Assembly: GCA_031841125.1 (NCBI GenBank)
Contig: CM063112.1
Coordinates: 64,285,722 to 64,349,721 of the forward strand
Source: Acanthococcus lagerstroemiae
Taxonomy: Eukaryota > Arthropoda > Insecta > Hemiptera > Eriococcidae
DNA length: 64,000 nt
Reading direction: 5' to 3'
Under the pieces are notes generated by a model. That model had not been told where the DNA came from. It worked only from the letters and a program-made list of their open reading frames with translations, and searched no databases. Numbering within the stretch: the first letter of the stretch is position 1; each line of letters starts with the position of its first letter. Below, piece by piece: positions 12,501 through 22,526 of this stretch. The position numbers and the translations under genes are program-made.

Positions 12501-15500
12501 CGAGGAGAAAAATATGTAATACCTAAGCTAATGATAACCGGAAAGATAGATGGAAGGAGAGGAATCGGACGGAAGCAGTTCTCATGGCTAAGGAACATAC
12601 GGCAGTGGTGTGGAATCGGCGATGCGGAGACCATCTTTAGACTAGCGGAGGCCGGTGAACTGATGGATAAGATGGAGTCGGGGGACGGATGATCGCCGAC
12701 GCACTTAGGAGTGCAAGGCACTAGAAGAAGAAGAAGAAACTCAACACACGTTTGTTCAATTGTAATCGTAAATGGAGCCTCGTTTTTTTTTAATTAATTA
12801 ATTAATTTATTTATTTATTTTTTCCAGTTGTAAGGTAATTAAGAAAGTTACCGAGTATAAATTTGAAATTCAGACATCAGTTGGCCAACTAACATTGTAA
12901 TACGAACTATACTGTACATACATAATCTGAAAAATGATCCCGGTTGAATTTTTCAATTTTAAACCCCTTCCTCCGATCGTTATAGATTTCACAATTTTAA
13001 TATTTCGTGCAAATTAATATCGAAATCGAATTACGAATTAATAACCGTATTGTTTTTCATTTTAATTTCATTCCTCTTCTCCTCCTGTGGAGCCACAATT
13101 TCGTATTTAGGGTCAAACCAACCAATACCAAAAATGAATTCACCTAATTGAAAACCTTCCTACACGCTTCCTCGAATGCGTCATTCGGACCAGTGGAAGG
13201 TCCTAAAATCCTTTTCAAAAACCCTCTTTAAGATCTAGAAATTACAAAAAAAGAACACGCAAATTTACATGTGCTGTATGCAAGGATGGGGATAGGGGCC
13301 AGAAAGAATTCCCATGGGTGGATAGTTACCGATATACAGAAACGGGCTAGCGGGTACTTTGAGCCTTTCTATTCACACGCAAATCCCCGAGACTGATAGA
13401 ATATCGAAAATTCGACACTGTTCCATAAGCCCTCTGTTAATGTATGGTAATAGCAAGAGCTAAGAGCTATTTTCAACCCCCCTTTACAAAGTTTCTGAAA
13501 CTGTTACGAAAAAATTGTAAATGACTGCTTTTCTAGAGAATCGGGTTCAGAGTAGATTTTACTTGAAACTTTTTCTTGCAAAGGCGATAAAAAACGAGAT
13601 ATGATCCAGAAACCAGATTTTGGGGTCTTCTCCCCAAATGTTCACGGTAGCTTAGGTCGGAGGGACAAGGACTGTTTCCCTTCATTTTTCATTAGGGCAA
13701 TAATGACCTGAATATTTTCACCAAAAATTAGCTTTATACGAGTTTTGTCCGCATTGATCACTGATGCGATAGGTACTCGAAAAGGTATATAGTTTCCGGG
13801 GCCACGGGTGCGGTGTCAGGGGAGTCAATTTGGCATACGTTCATCGCCATACGCTCCACCAAACATTACTTCTTTATAAACTATAGGCTATGGGATTTCG
13901 CGATAGAATATCCAAAGCGAAGTCCTAATCAACATGTCAGCAAATTGTCGTGATTCGTACCTTATTTGTCATCTCCTGTATTCTCTTATACTCGCATTCC
14001 TAATACAGCTGGACTTATTCATTGAGAGTCCCCTCTCCCCTCGACACTGCTTTCAAGGTTCTTTTTACAACACGCAGGCCCAAAGGTTTGACTCCGGCAA
14101 CAAGAGCGTTTACTTTTCAACTTGGGATTCACCTCGATCCTCCAGTAATTTCTTGGAGAAGTGGAACTGGGATCGGAATTCGATACGACGACCTTAGCGG
14201 GCGAGCAATTACAAAGTAATAAGACTTTCCAAGCGTGCTATAAGAATACTACGAGTACTTAATCACCCTCATATCAGTTAGCTTACAGGCGAACTTCATG
14301 TCACCGATGCAAGCTTCGTACGAGCACGGGGTGCTTTTCGTTGTCACCGCCAATTCAGATGTTATTTAGATGTTCAGATGAAATCGATATGTTGATAACC
14401 AGAATTCTCAATTATCCCGTAACGGGTTAGAAAAATGAAATCGAGTGTACATACACGAGAAAGATGTTTCCATGCAATATATATGGCTTATGAGTGCTTG
14501 GTATTCCGTACTTTCTAAATTATCCGCCGGTATTAACAAACATGGGGTAATCATAAGCAAATAGAAAATGTATTCATCTTTGCGCGTTTTGAAAAACAAA
14601 TAATTAATTACCCTTACTTAAGTTCCACGACTTCTGAGACAACCCAAAATCTCTAACTTTACGACTAGTCCTTTTTAAAAGTGGCAATTTATTTTTTCTA
14701 AAATAAAGTTCGACGATCTATTTTTCATAGTGGATACACATGTATCGAGCATGCATCGAAGGTCGTACTCGTATTTTAACCTAATTTCTGCACACACAAA
14801 CGAGAGAAAATATGTTTCGGTAACAGACTTCTAAAAGTGTGAGATAATTTGAATGAACCGAATACAGAATACACGTCGTAGAATATGCGTTTAATATTCA
14901 AAAGCGAGGTCGTGTCGACGAGTCACTCATTTACAAAGGCACATGCGGATGTGCAGCTCGGTGAAGTACAACAACCGGAGACTCGGATTTAGATTTTCGA
15001 GATTTTTCTCTAATTCACTCCGTATAGGCGAATTTTCGGGGGAAAGAAATGTATGCGCAGGGTCGACGGTTACGTATTTTCAAAAAAATGCTACTCGATA
15101 CTCGCTGCGAGAACCAGTTATAATTAAATTGGCGGTCAGTAATGTTAATTATGTGGGTTCGCTTTTACACGGCTAATACTGAAAAACGAAAAGAAATTTT
15201 CGAAAAATATTTCGTATGCAAACATGATAATTTAAGTATATGTAACATTTCGTAGAAATCTCCTCGTTAAAATAGAGTTGTTTTGTTAACACATGTTGAC
15301 GACATGTAAGATGTTTGTGAAGAACTGGGTTACATTCAGCTGGACACAAAAATCGCAGTCTTTGAGTATAATTTTGCGATGGGAGAGCGGATTCAACGAA
15401 TACTCGTAGTCTGTAATTTATTTCTATGGAATGACACGTAATGAAATATGAAAACAATTGTCGGTACTGCATCTCCAACAAATCGGGAACTCTAGAAATT

Positions 15501-18500
15501 TTAAACCTTGGTTAATAGTTATTGAAACTGTAAGTCCTAAAAATTGTAATACATGGAAAATAGTAAAAAAGGAAACTGAGAGCCCTCAAAATTCTCGAAA
15601 TTGCTAATCTTTGGGATAATTTTTAAAATATTGAAAATTGCGAACCAGTGAAATTGAAGAGGGATTTCTTAAGAACGGAAATGTTCAAAATTTGACCTTT
15701 TGAGTTATCGAGATCATTGTGGAAGAAGGACCTCTTCAATCAGTGTATTTCTTATGAGACGAAGGTCCTTCTTCTACGCAGCGCTTCATTTGATAAAACA
15801 GACCAATTATCAAATCGCTTATTCGCTAGAACGTATATTTAATAGAATATACACCATCCATAGAATGCTAAGAAGAAAACCCAAGTTTACACGTTACACC
15901 AGGCCCCATGTTCCAGGAAGTATATACTCGTGAAATCAGTTTGAGTTGCAGATCATTCCTAAAATATTTTTCACCATACTCTCTAAGATAGACAGCGTCG
16001 ATGTCAAATAACTAGTCCACAAAAGGAGCTTGTAATCCGAAATTTTAGATATTTCCCAACAATTTTTACTGTCGTATTATAAGACCAAAAACTCATTCTT
16101 CACACTCATCTTCCGGAAATGATAATCTCTACGCATTAATTACGTCTCATAAAATATTTAACATTTGCAATTTGGAACGAAGGTAACCTTTCATAGTCTA
16201 TCCATTTGTTGCTTCATTCGACTCTTTTTCTTTGATGGTCTATTTTACGTCCAGCAGTCCTTACACGCATACGATACAGTCAGAGTATCAATATTCAAAT
16301 AGGAGTAACCGTAGGTATTGTTATACGAATAATTACACTACACAACAGCATGAAAAACAATGGGATGAGATTATAAATGATTTTAGCTGTATTTTGAATG
16401 CTGAATACGATGGCGTTATCCATTTTGCTCGAGAACCTCTCGTTTTCCATATTCAAAATTAAAATTTTATTAAAATTTTCACTTATTATTCCTTTTTGTC
16501 GTGCGGGAATAGTTACACTGATGCCGATAACAATACTGAATGCGTATATTGTTCGATCAGTAGTATCATCTTGATGATACTAAAATTTGCATGATAGGAA
16601 AAAACTATGAACTATAATCAAAAAATTAACATCGGCATTAGATTCCTCGTTGAAAATAAATTTAGAATAATGTATTCTCATGCCACTGTTTTTTGAAAAA
16701 TTTCAAATTGTTGTGTAGTGTTATCAGTATTCGTATTCGATCGTAACTTTTCTGCAAAAAAATTGACATCGTGGAACGGATGAAAAAGAATCAAAACCGG
16801 ACGTAAAAAATCCACAATTAACACCAGAAGGAGGTTAAACTCGAATATAATTAACAATAGTGGCTTATTTCCGATTTTTCACATGCTACTCGAATACACG
16901 CCCCATTGGTACCTAATACAAAATAATTTTACGAAAATAAATTCTATTTATTTTACAGCGATGATAACGATATGACGTCGTGAAAAAAAAATCAAATTTA
17001 TAATCACGAGTCACTTTCGTGTTCTCGTTGATTTCAATTTCTCATTTTTGGCATTGCTCTACCTGTCGGTGGAAAATTTCTACAAAGTCGTATTTTTTAT
17101 TCCTAATTTAAAGTCCGAATATTGCGAAAATCACGCATGCGAATGAACTAATTATTTATTATTCTGAAAGACGAGTTGAATTTTCCGAGAGTTTTTTGTT
17201 TTGCATTTCTACGCTCTGCTAAAAAAACCGGAAGGTCCGTTTAAGCATCCTGGTTGGAAACGCATGCGGGTAGTTCAGCGGATCTTAAGAGCATTGACTA
17301 CTCAGGTAGACGAGCAGGCGATAGTCCGTGTGGATTCTCCTCTTCCGAGACAAATCTTACCTCAACTTTCAAAGACGTAAGAGTACACGTACCTCGACCA
17401 ATTTTTTGAGAAAGGCAAAATGAAATCGATAAGTTGACATAAGTTTCATTTAAATTTATTTCGGGATGTCAGGATTCGTTGAAACTGATAAGAATTATTC
17501 AGTTTATTCAGTTACTAAGATTCACTACGACTTAATCAGGTCCGATATACTGTTGGACGTTATTAGTGATTAGTATAATCTACAGCGTTATATACTCTTT
17601 CAACGTACTTACACACGTACTATAGAAAAGAGCATTGATTCTAGAGCGCGCGTATACGAGTGCTACTCCTTCAAATGAGAGCATATGCAATTACACGTAC
17701 TTTTCACATAAATAAGTTGTCTACTTGACAAGACGATTGCTACTAATGTGGCTCATGTCAGTCAAAACGTACGTAAAGTATTATCACGCAATTAATCGAA
17801 GCGTTTATTGTTTCAGGTAATCGAAGATTATACTCACACGAAGATACACATTCGACTATACATAATAGCCTCGATATTGTTGCTCTTCCCAATTGGCATC
17901 GTTAGATTGATGAAATTTCTAGTTCCCTTTTCAGCTATCGCTAATGCTTGCTTGTTACTAGCCCTGGGTTGTGTGTTTCGTGAGATCTTCAAAAATTTGC
18001 CGCCACTGAACGCGCAAATTCCCGCTCAGGACATCGGGAAATGGCCCATCTTCATTGCCACAGTTTTCGTAAGCATGGAAGGTATCGGCACAGTAAGTTA
18101 TCGCCGTTTTGCTTTTTATAGCCAGTAGCGTACGAGTTAATTAAATATTATTATAGTCGGTCCCGCGAAATACATCGAAAGAACAGCAAAATGCGTAAGG
18201 CCTCCTGCATTGATTCCTCAGGACGGATTGGGACCTGAATAGTTACCAGGAAATGTCATCCCATCGGCTCAGTTCTTCTGGTTCATTACTCCTCCACCAT
18301 CCACCATGTTTTCCTTTCCTCTTCCCTCCATTCCTTTTACTACAACAGCCCAAAACTACCAAATGTACCAGCCAACATTTTAAGAATTCGACCGAGCAAC
18401 CGGGAAATATTTCCGTAAATAATAATACGGCCAATCTGTACCGGTCGTCCATATTCATATTACATGCAGCTACTGGTTTTCTTTTACCGCAAGTCAAATT

Positions 18501-21500
18501 GAAAAGGCATCCTACCCGTGGCTCTTGGGCTTTGCCTCTTCCACATGCTGTTCAATACCATTCTCTTCAATATAAATTCATTCTTAGCTTGTTTTGTATT
18601 TTAGATAATGCCAGTCGAGAATGAAATGCGAAATCCGAAACATCTAATTCATCCGCCGGGATTATTATACATCGGAATGACTTTAGTCATATTCCTGAAC
18701 ACAACCGTAGGGTTTTTCGGTTTTCTCAAGTACGGAAATGATGCTAAGGCAGCGGTTTCGTTAAATCTATCCGATGACTGGTAATTAACCATTATTGTAC
18801 TTAACGGTACCGTGTCGTATATAATATACATATCGGCTTTCCTTTCGCATTAACACATATTTTTCCCTTATAATTTGAAAATTGTAATTTTTGTGTCACG
18901 GCAATATCCATATTAAATACCTACGTTAACGAGCAAGTGTCATGTAATTTGAGCACTTGCGTCGGCATTTCGGTTGATGGTACCCTAGCTCAAGTTATGA
19001 GGCAGCGGCGAGGCAGACCGAAGTAATAACCAATTTCGTCTCTTCACTAAAGCAGTACTTAAAATTCATACGAAGATTCGAACATTTTGAATTTCACCTG
19101 AACAACGAAGCCTCGTGTAATAGTCCGAGAATCGGAAAACGATGAGTTGGGAACATATGAGTATTTCACCCTTAATTTTCTCGGTAATACTAGCCTTTTG
19201 GACGTTTCGACGCCTCGATGCCTCGGACTACTGTGCTACACCTCGCAGCTCATCCCCCTCGCCGTCAATGTTATACAAACTATTTTTCCTGATCAGCCTC
19301 TCTCATAAGCGCCACTAGGGGCCCGGATTGGGGACTGAGCGCCCCATACTCTGAAAACTCTTCAAAAACTGAAAATTTATATAAGTGAAGAAATCTTCAG
19401 CATTATTTAGATACCTACTTGTCAGTCCCCCCCCCCCTTCCATCTCAGATCGGCTAATCGCGCTTATGCCTCAAACCTCAAATCATGTTGTAAAGGATAT
19501 CATTTCATTCCTAGATGAAAACAGTATCAGAAATATTTGTATGTTCCCAGGTTATCAGAATCGATTAAAATGACAATTGCAATAGTGGTGCTATTCACAT
19601 ATGGACTACAGTTGACCGTATCAGTGAAGGTGATATGGGATGGAGTATCGTCACTCATCGACAGTCCTACCACCAAACATTATTACATCGTAAGGAGTTT
19701 GATGATTATTGGAACTGGTAAATTATTTTCATTATTTTAAAACATACGTCATCAAATCATCCGCATCAGATTTCTAATTCAGTTCTCGTTACATTTTTCC
19801 ACATAATGGGTCAAGCGATAGTATCGGAAGCAGAGGCGGATTCTACAGGGCAGCGGGCGGACAATCGTTAACCAGGCTACCTCCAAAAAGGCCCTGGCTA
19901 TTACGGAAATACAAAGAAAACGGCCCAAATCCGTGGAGCCGAATCAACAGCACCTGGCCTTTCTATTGGGAATCCTCTATCAAAACCGCCTCATTTTGTT
20001 ATTTTTTGGGTCATCTGTCATTTCTTAAGGGATCCTGCCAGAATCGTGCAATCATTTTTGCACATAAGTGGCTCAAGCAAATCATCTAATGTGTCTGACC
20101 TCGCTGTCGAGGATCCAAACCAGAATCGTGAGTTGTTTTTTTTTCACAAAAGGGGCCCCAACAAAATTGACTGATCTTGTTTGGATCGTCTGACCTTTTT
20201 CCTAAAGGTCCTGGCGATGACCGCGCGTTCATTTTTTTGACCAAAGGTCCCCAAAAAAATCATCTGATCTTTTTTCGAATCGGCTTACCGTTTTCTAGAG
20301 GACCGTGATTATGTAATTTTTTGCACGCAAGGAATTTCAAAAGAAATTGTCAACTCTTGTTTTTGGGTATTGCGGATCTGGCCTTTTTCTTGGGGGGGGG
20401 GGGAGGACCTCTACTATACTTATGTTGTTGTGTTTTTTTTTTTTTTGCATCTAAGGAGGCTTCAGGAAACTTGTTTGAACATTTTTTGAATCGTCTCGCT
20501 TTCTTCAGAAGCCTTTGCTAGATTCGCGCGCTTTTTTGCCCATAAGAGGTCCCAGCAAAATCATCTGACTTCTTGTAGGAGGGGCATTAAAATTATGGCG
20601 CCTTTCTTTTTAACACCGGTGGCAAGTCACAATACAGAACAGTTGTTAAGGTACAATCAGCGACAAATTCCAGCGGGTACGAAGTCGGCTAAATCAAAGA
20701 AGTCAAGATAATTTTGCTCGCCGATTAGAATGTCAGTTCAAATTTTTGGTATCCCTTCCCCCAACTCAATGAATGTGTTATGGCTGCCCTTAAGCTGAAA
20801 ACTACATTTATTTATTCGCGAACTTCGAATGAAAAATAAAATGTTAGCTGAAAGGTACCTATATAATATTTTGTCTAAACATAACTTCTGTACACTGGCG
20901 TAGTTACGAATCAATTTCGGTGGAGGTTTTGAGGAAGAGAAAGAGAGAGCTGTATTTTTTAGCCCACTATGACGCCAATTATTTCGAAACGGTGTCGCTA
21001 AAACTTCCCTGTGGCTAGGTCACTACTGAAAATACTTCAAATACTAAAAAGATACCAAATTAAAAGCCTAACAAGATTGACCGATACACAAACCTACCAA
21101 AGTGAGACCTGAAAAGAACAAAATAGAACCGGAAAGACCAAAATCCAACTCAATCCACTAAATTAAGGTCTGAGAAACCAAATATAAAACTACCGATTAC
21201 CAAAAACTACCAACATTCACCGAGATAAAATCAGAAAATATGAAGGACTACCAAATCACGACTGAAATTACTGAATGAGAAAAGTGAGACCCAAAATTAT
21301 CCACATGAAAACCAAAACACAACATAAATAACCAAATCATATTCAAAATAAAACCGGAAGCAGATCAGAAATCACTGAAGAAGATCAAAACCCATAGCAA
21401 ATTAGTACAAAAAAAAAATCTAGACTGACAAAGATCAAAACACTTGAAAAAAAGTACAAAAACGTCCAAAAATCTATTAAATTAAGGCCAAAAACGAAAA

Positions 21501-22526
21501 AGGTCAAAATAGCTAAACAAAACCAACACAAGACCAGCGAGCATTGATATGACACGGAGTCATCAATTTCGAAGGATTTCAGAGAAAAAGAAATCTAAAA
21601 TTTTTCCGCTCGCTTTTTTCCGCTGATATTTTTAGTTCCTATTTTTCGAGAAAATCCGAGCGTTTCAGGGAGGTTACTCGTCCATAAACCTCCCCAATAT
21701 CTGCGCCACTACTTTCACGAGGTAGAATGTTTTCTGACAATATCTGTTGCTTTACCAAAAACTTTTATGAATTTGGAAAGATCCCTCGAGCAACGGGCCC
21801 ATCGCTGCCCCTCCCCCTCTCCAACAGAAAAGCTGAACTCTATTTTGCGTTTTCTTAGCTTTTCTTTCTTTTTCTTTTGCTTTTTGGGCGTGAAATTTAC
21901 GATCCAAATTGTTAACCAACCCCGTAGAAAAGTGGCTACGTTACAAAACTCAAGACAGCTTTAATGAATGACATCTACGTATAAGTACTCGAATTTTCTT
22001 CGGTCGATAAAATGAATACGTTTTCATCCACCCACGAATATTATCAAAAACCTAATCAATTTCTGCAGGATTAAGCAAGTCTCCAGCTCATCGTAGTCAT
22101 CACATGTAGTGGTGAGTTCCTGATGCGTTACATAATGTCTCGCAAAATCATTTTGCCGCCCAAAATATCCTCTTCGATTAGTCTAATATATCATGCAACT
22201 GCTTACACAGAATTTTCAAACAAAAATACAAAATAAAATTTCAACCAGTTCTACAATGCCCAAGCTAATAGTATTTATCTGTTGCAGTTCTCATAGCAGC
22301 CGCTTTACCCTCTTTGGGTGGCGTAATCAGCCTTCTTGGCTCAATCGGATTCTCAATGCTCGGCATCTTCATACCGGCACTGATCGAACTCGTTTTTTAC
22401 TCCGAGAATCACGGGTTTCTTCGATGGCGGCTCATCAAGAATGTATTCCTGATGCTGTTCGCTGTATTCTGCGGCGCTGTAGGAACGTACTGCAGCCTTC
22501 TCGATATACTCGCTCGCAAAGACTGA
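3420..22526 (+). CDS. SLC36/PAT-like proton-coupled amino-acid transporter (8 coding exons, 449 aa)
   Basis: Joined exons 3420-3550, 5559-5709, 6070-6194, 6436-6520, 17817-18092, 18605-18780, 19551-19717 and 22288-22526 total 1350 nt with compatible phases at every junction, giving 449 residues. That is the usual length of insect SLC36 proteins (amino acid/auxin permease superfamily), which move small neutral amino acids with protons across plasma or lysosomal membranes. A hydrophilic N-terminus of about 45 residues precedes about 11 membrane segments. Diagnostic motifs are GTGILAMPYAFKNAG in TM1 (unwound substrate site), VNFFLFITYYGV in TM3, SMEGIG in TM6 followed by the MPVENEM loop, and FTYGLQL in TM8. 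All donors are GT and all acceptors AG. No stop or frameshift breaks the model, so the gene appears functional. Substrate and paralogue (for example the pathetic or CG-type insect members) cannot be fixed by eye. Confidence 0.9.
5559..5709 (+). CDS. SLC36 coding exon 2 (TM1-TM2)
   Basis: Acceptor gttttcag|T and donor CTA|GTGAGA. The exon encodes residues 44-94, including the TM1 motif GTGILAMPYAFKNAG and the TM2 helix LFVGLIGCCITGLLV. Confidence 0.9.
5782..6042. mobile_element. AT-rich MITE-like inverted-repeat element in SLC36 intron 2
   Basis: The left end cattagaaaaaattgtg and the right end gcaattttttcttagtg are inverted copies. The arms continue inward through TTACTAAAAATACTAG-type sequence and its complement. 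The interior is made of degenerate CTAGTAATTTTTACC-like words. No coding capacity. Superfamily unknown. Confidence 0.5.
6070..6194 (+). CDS. SLC36 coding exon 3 (TM2-TM3 loop)
   Basis: Acceptor ggttacag|ATC and donor GCAAG|GTAATG, with phase 0 in and phase 2 out. It encodes the loop with cysteines (INCAQNLCHIF) and the SYADTAEYAF block typical of the family. Confidence 0.9.
6436..6520 (+). CDS. SLC36 coding exon 4 (TM3)
   Basis: Acceptor ccctcag|A and donor CAACAA|GTAAAA. It encodes RCMVNFFLFITYYGVNITYV and ends ETFQQ in phase 0, which joins cleanly to the V of the exon 11.3 kb downstream. Confidence 0.9.
6735..8450 (+). pseudogene. degenerate RTE-type LINE reverse transcriptase (pseudogene)
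   Basis: Reverse-transcriptase blocks appear in order in shifting frames. RPISLTSNLGKFFMKII lies near 7165-7215. LYLLFIDFSKAFDTINHKF lies near 7350-7410 and carries the first catalytic Asp. The FADD catalytic box (IRFADDVALISDNLEEL) lies near 7663-7710. The thumb-like LRPSYILPTMTYRAQTW block is near 7990-8045. A C-terminal W-rich tail with RGRGRP follows near 8260-8400. In-frame stops and several frameshifts separate the blocks and the N-terminal endonuclease is missing, so the copy is dead. The same block order is seen in RTE/BovB-like elements. It is more decayed than the second LINE at 11.3 kb and therefore probably older. Confidence 0.8.
8727..8734. repeat. 8-bp target-site duplication GATATAAA (left)
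   Basis: GATATAAA immediately precedes the hAT terminal repeat and is repeated exactly at 10417-10424 just after the right terminal repeat. An 8-bp duplication is the hAT signature. Confidence 0.9.
8735..10416 (+). mobile_element. hAT-superfamily DNA transposon with decayed transposase
   Basis: The left terminal repeat CAGTGGTCCGCTGAAAG and the right end CTTTAGCGGACCACTG are inverted copies, and exact 8-bp duplications (GATATAAA) flank the element. Inside, about 8860-9338 encodes a transposase core (LATDGAAVMVENKGGVWAKI, then HCLFYRLELSV and GVRWVFSSFRTVKAVW). This resembles the KIAA1586/BED-type hAT transposases. About 9760-10060 encodes the C-terminal dimerisation region (AECEQGFSAMNCI, then NLLFLSLNGPTVEDFNP across a stop). 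Stops and frameshifts in between, and a length of only 1682 bp, show it is inactive. The N-terminal BED zinc finger is absent. Confidence 0.92.
10417..10424. repeat. 8-bp target-site duplication GATATAAA (right)
   Basis: Exact copy of 8727-8734 directly after the right hAT terminal repeat. Confidence 0.9.
11290..12740 (+). pseudogene. 5'-truncated RTE-type LINE, reverse transcriptase with a single frameshift
   Basis: Frame 11320-12051 covers the finger and palm of a reverse transcriptase: FRLISLMSHALKAFLRVI, FVCFIDYQKAFDTIRHDV, GVRQGCILSPMLFNLYIE, and the catalytic LRYADDTAIIADNLDSL. A one-base shift near 12046 moves the frame into 12048-12692, which carries the connection and C-terminal region (SSFKYLGAMLN, WPTMMYGVESWSL, GRRGIGRKQFSWLRN). 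The 3' end is a short AAGAAGAAGAAGAA tail (12724-12737), typical of RTE insertions. The N-terminal endonuclease is missing. Only one lesion separates the two frames, and GC content is clearly above the surrounding DNA, so this is a fairly young insertion. Confidence 0.9.
13795..13865 (+). repeat. fragment of dispersed repeat family C
   Basis: TTTCCGGGGCCACGGGTGCG followed by TTTGGCATACGTTCATCGCC resembles 44973-45045 and, inverted, 52560-52640 and 58095-58175. See the better-defined copy at 44865-45050. Confidence 0.6.
16336..16720. mobile_element. MITE with CACTACACAACA terminal inverted repeats
   Basis: The left end CACTACACAACAGCATGA and the right end (reverse complement) CACTACACAACAATTTGA open arms of about 45 bp. 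The arms include AAAAACAATGGGATGAG and AAAAAACAGTGGCATGAG. Flanks share TTA next to the ends, compatible with a 3-bp Harbinger-type duplication, but this is weak. A diverged copy of the right part lies inverted at 62590-62810. Confidence 0.65.
17262..17345 (+). repeat. possible degenerate tRNA-like (SINE head) sequence
   Basis: GGGTAGTTCAGCGGATCTTA resembles a polymerase III A box and is followed about 45 bases later by a poor B box (GTGTGGATTCTCC). No cloverleaf with a proper acceptor stem can be drawn. At best this is a decayed tRNA-derived SINE head. Confidence 0.25.
17817..18092 (+). CDS. SLC36 coding exon 5 (TM4-TM6)
   Basis: Acceptor gtttcag|GTA and donor ACA|GTAAGT, phase 0 at both ends. 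It encodes residues 165-256 with TM4 (IIASILLLFPIGIV), TM5 (FSAIANACLLLALGCVF) and most of TM6 ending SMEGIGT. Confidence 0.92.
18605..18780 (+). CDS. SLC36 coding exon 6 (TM6-TM7)
   Basis: Acceptor gtattttag|ATA and donor GACTG|GTAATT. It begins IMPVENEMRNPKHLI, the conserved post-TM6 loop, and contains TM7 (MTLVIFLNTTVGFFGFLKYG). An NLS sequon lies in the following loop (LNLSDDW). Confidence 0.92.
19316..19475 (+). repeat. dispersed repeat family A copy
   Basis: It has the layout GAAAATTTATATAAG, TTCAGCATTATTT, CTTGTCAGTCC, a long C tract, then TCAGATCGGCTAATCGCGCT. The same layout is seen at 28386-28555, 31240-31385, 36395-36520, 41345-41520 and inverted at 32580-32700. Confidence 0.5.
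19551..19717 (+). CDS. SLC36 coding exon 7 (TM8-TM9)
   Basis: Acceptor gttcccag|G and donor ACTG|GTAAAT (phase 2 in, phase 1 out). It encodes LSESIKMTIAIVVLFTYGLQ and the TM9 start YYIVRSLMIIGT. Confidence 0.92.
19985..20580 (+). repeat. degenerate ~110-bp tandem repeat
   Basis: At least five diverged units each contain CCAGAATCGTG or a related word, then a T run, GCACATAAG, AGGGGTCCC-like sequence and CAAAATCATCTGATCTTTTT. One unit carries a tract of about 13 G near 20393. No coding sense. Confidence 0.65.
21020..21560 (+). repeat. strand-asymmetric A/C-rich degenerate repeat
   Basis: About 540 bp of + strand is very poor in T and G and is built of diverged ACCAAAA / GACCAAAATC words at irregular 15-25-base spacing. 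It lies in the last intron of the transporter gene. Confidence 0.5.
22288..22526 (+). CDS. SLC36 last coding exon (TM10-TM11, stop)
   Basis: Acceptor ctgttgcag|TT, phase 1. It encodes VLIAAALPSLGGVISLLGSI, then IFIPALIELVFY and the last helix FLMLFAVFCGAVGTY, ending ILARKD and a TGA at 22524-22526. No canonical AATAAA is seen in the next 100 bases, so the 3' end of the mRNA is undetermined. Confidence 0.92.

Larger units (their letters stand above)
6521..17816 (+). other. 11.3-kb intron 4 of the SLC36 gene, transposon-filled
   Basis: The intron runs from GTAAAA to tttcag. It contains two RTE-type LINE copies, a hAT element and small repeats listed separately. The stretches 10425-11290, 12741-13794, 13866-16335 and 16721-17816 show no supported gene. 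Small open frames there lack splice context or recognisable domains. Confidence 0.85.

Noticed and set aside
19114..19245. possible MITE with GTGTAATAGTCCGAG and CTCGGACTACTGTGC arms
   Set aside because: The inverted match is short and imperfect and no target duplication is visible, so it could be chance.
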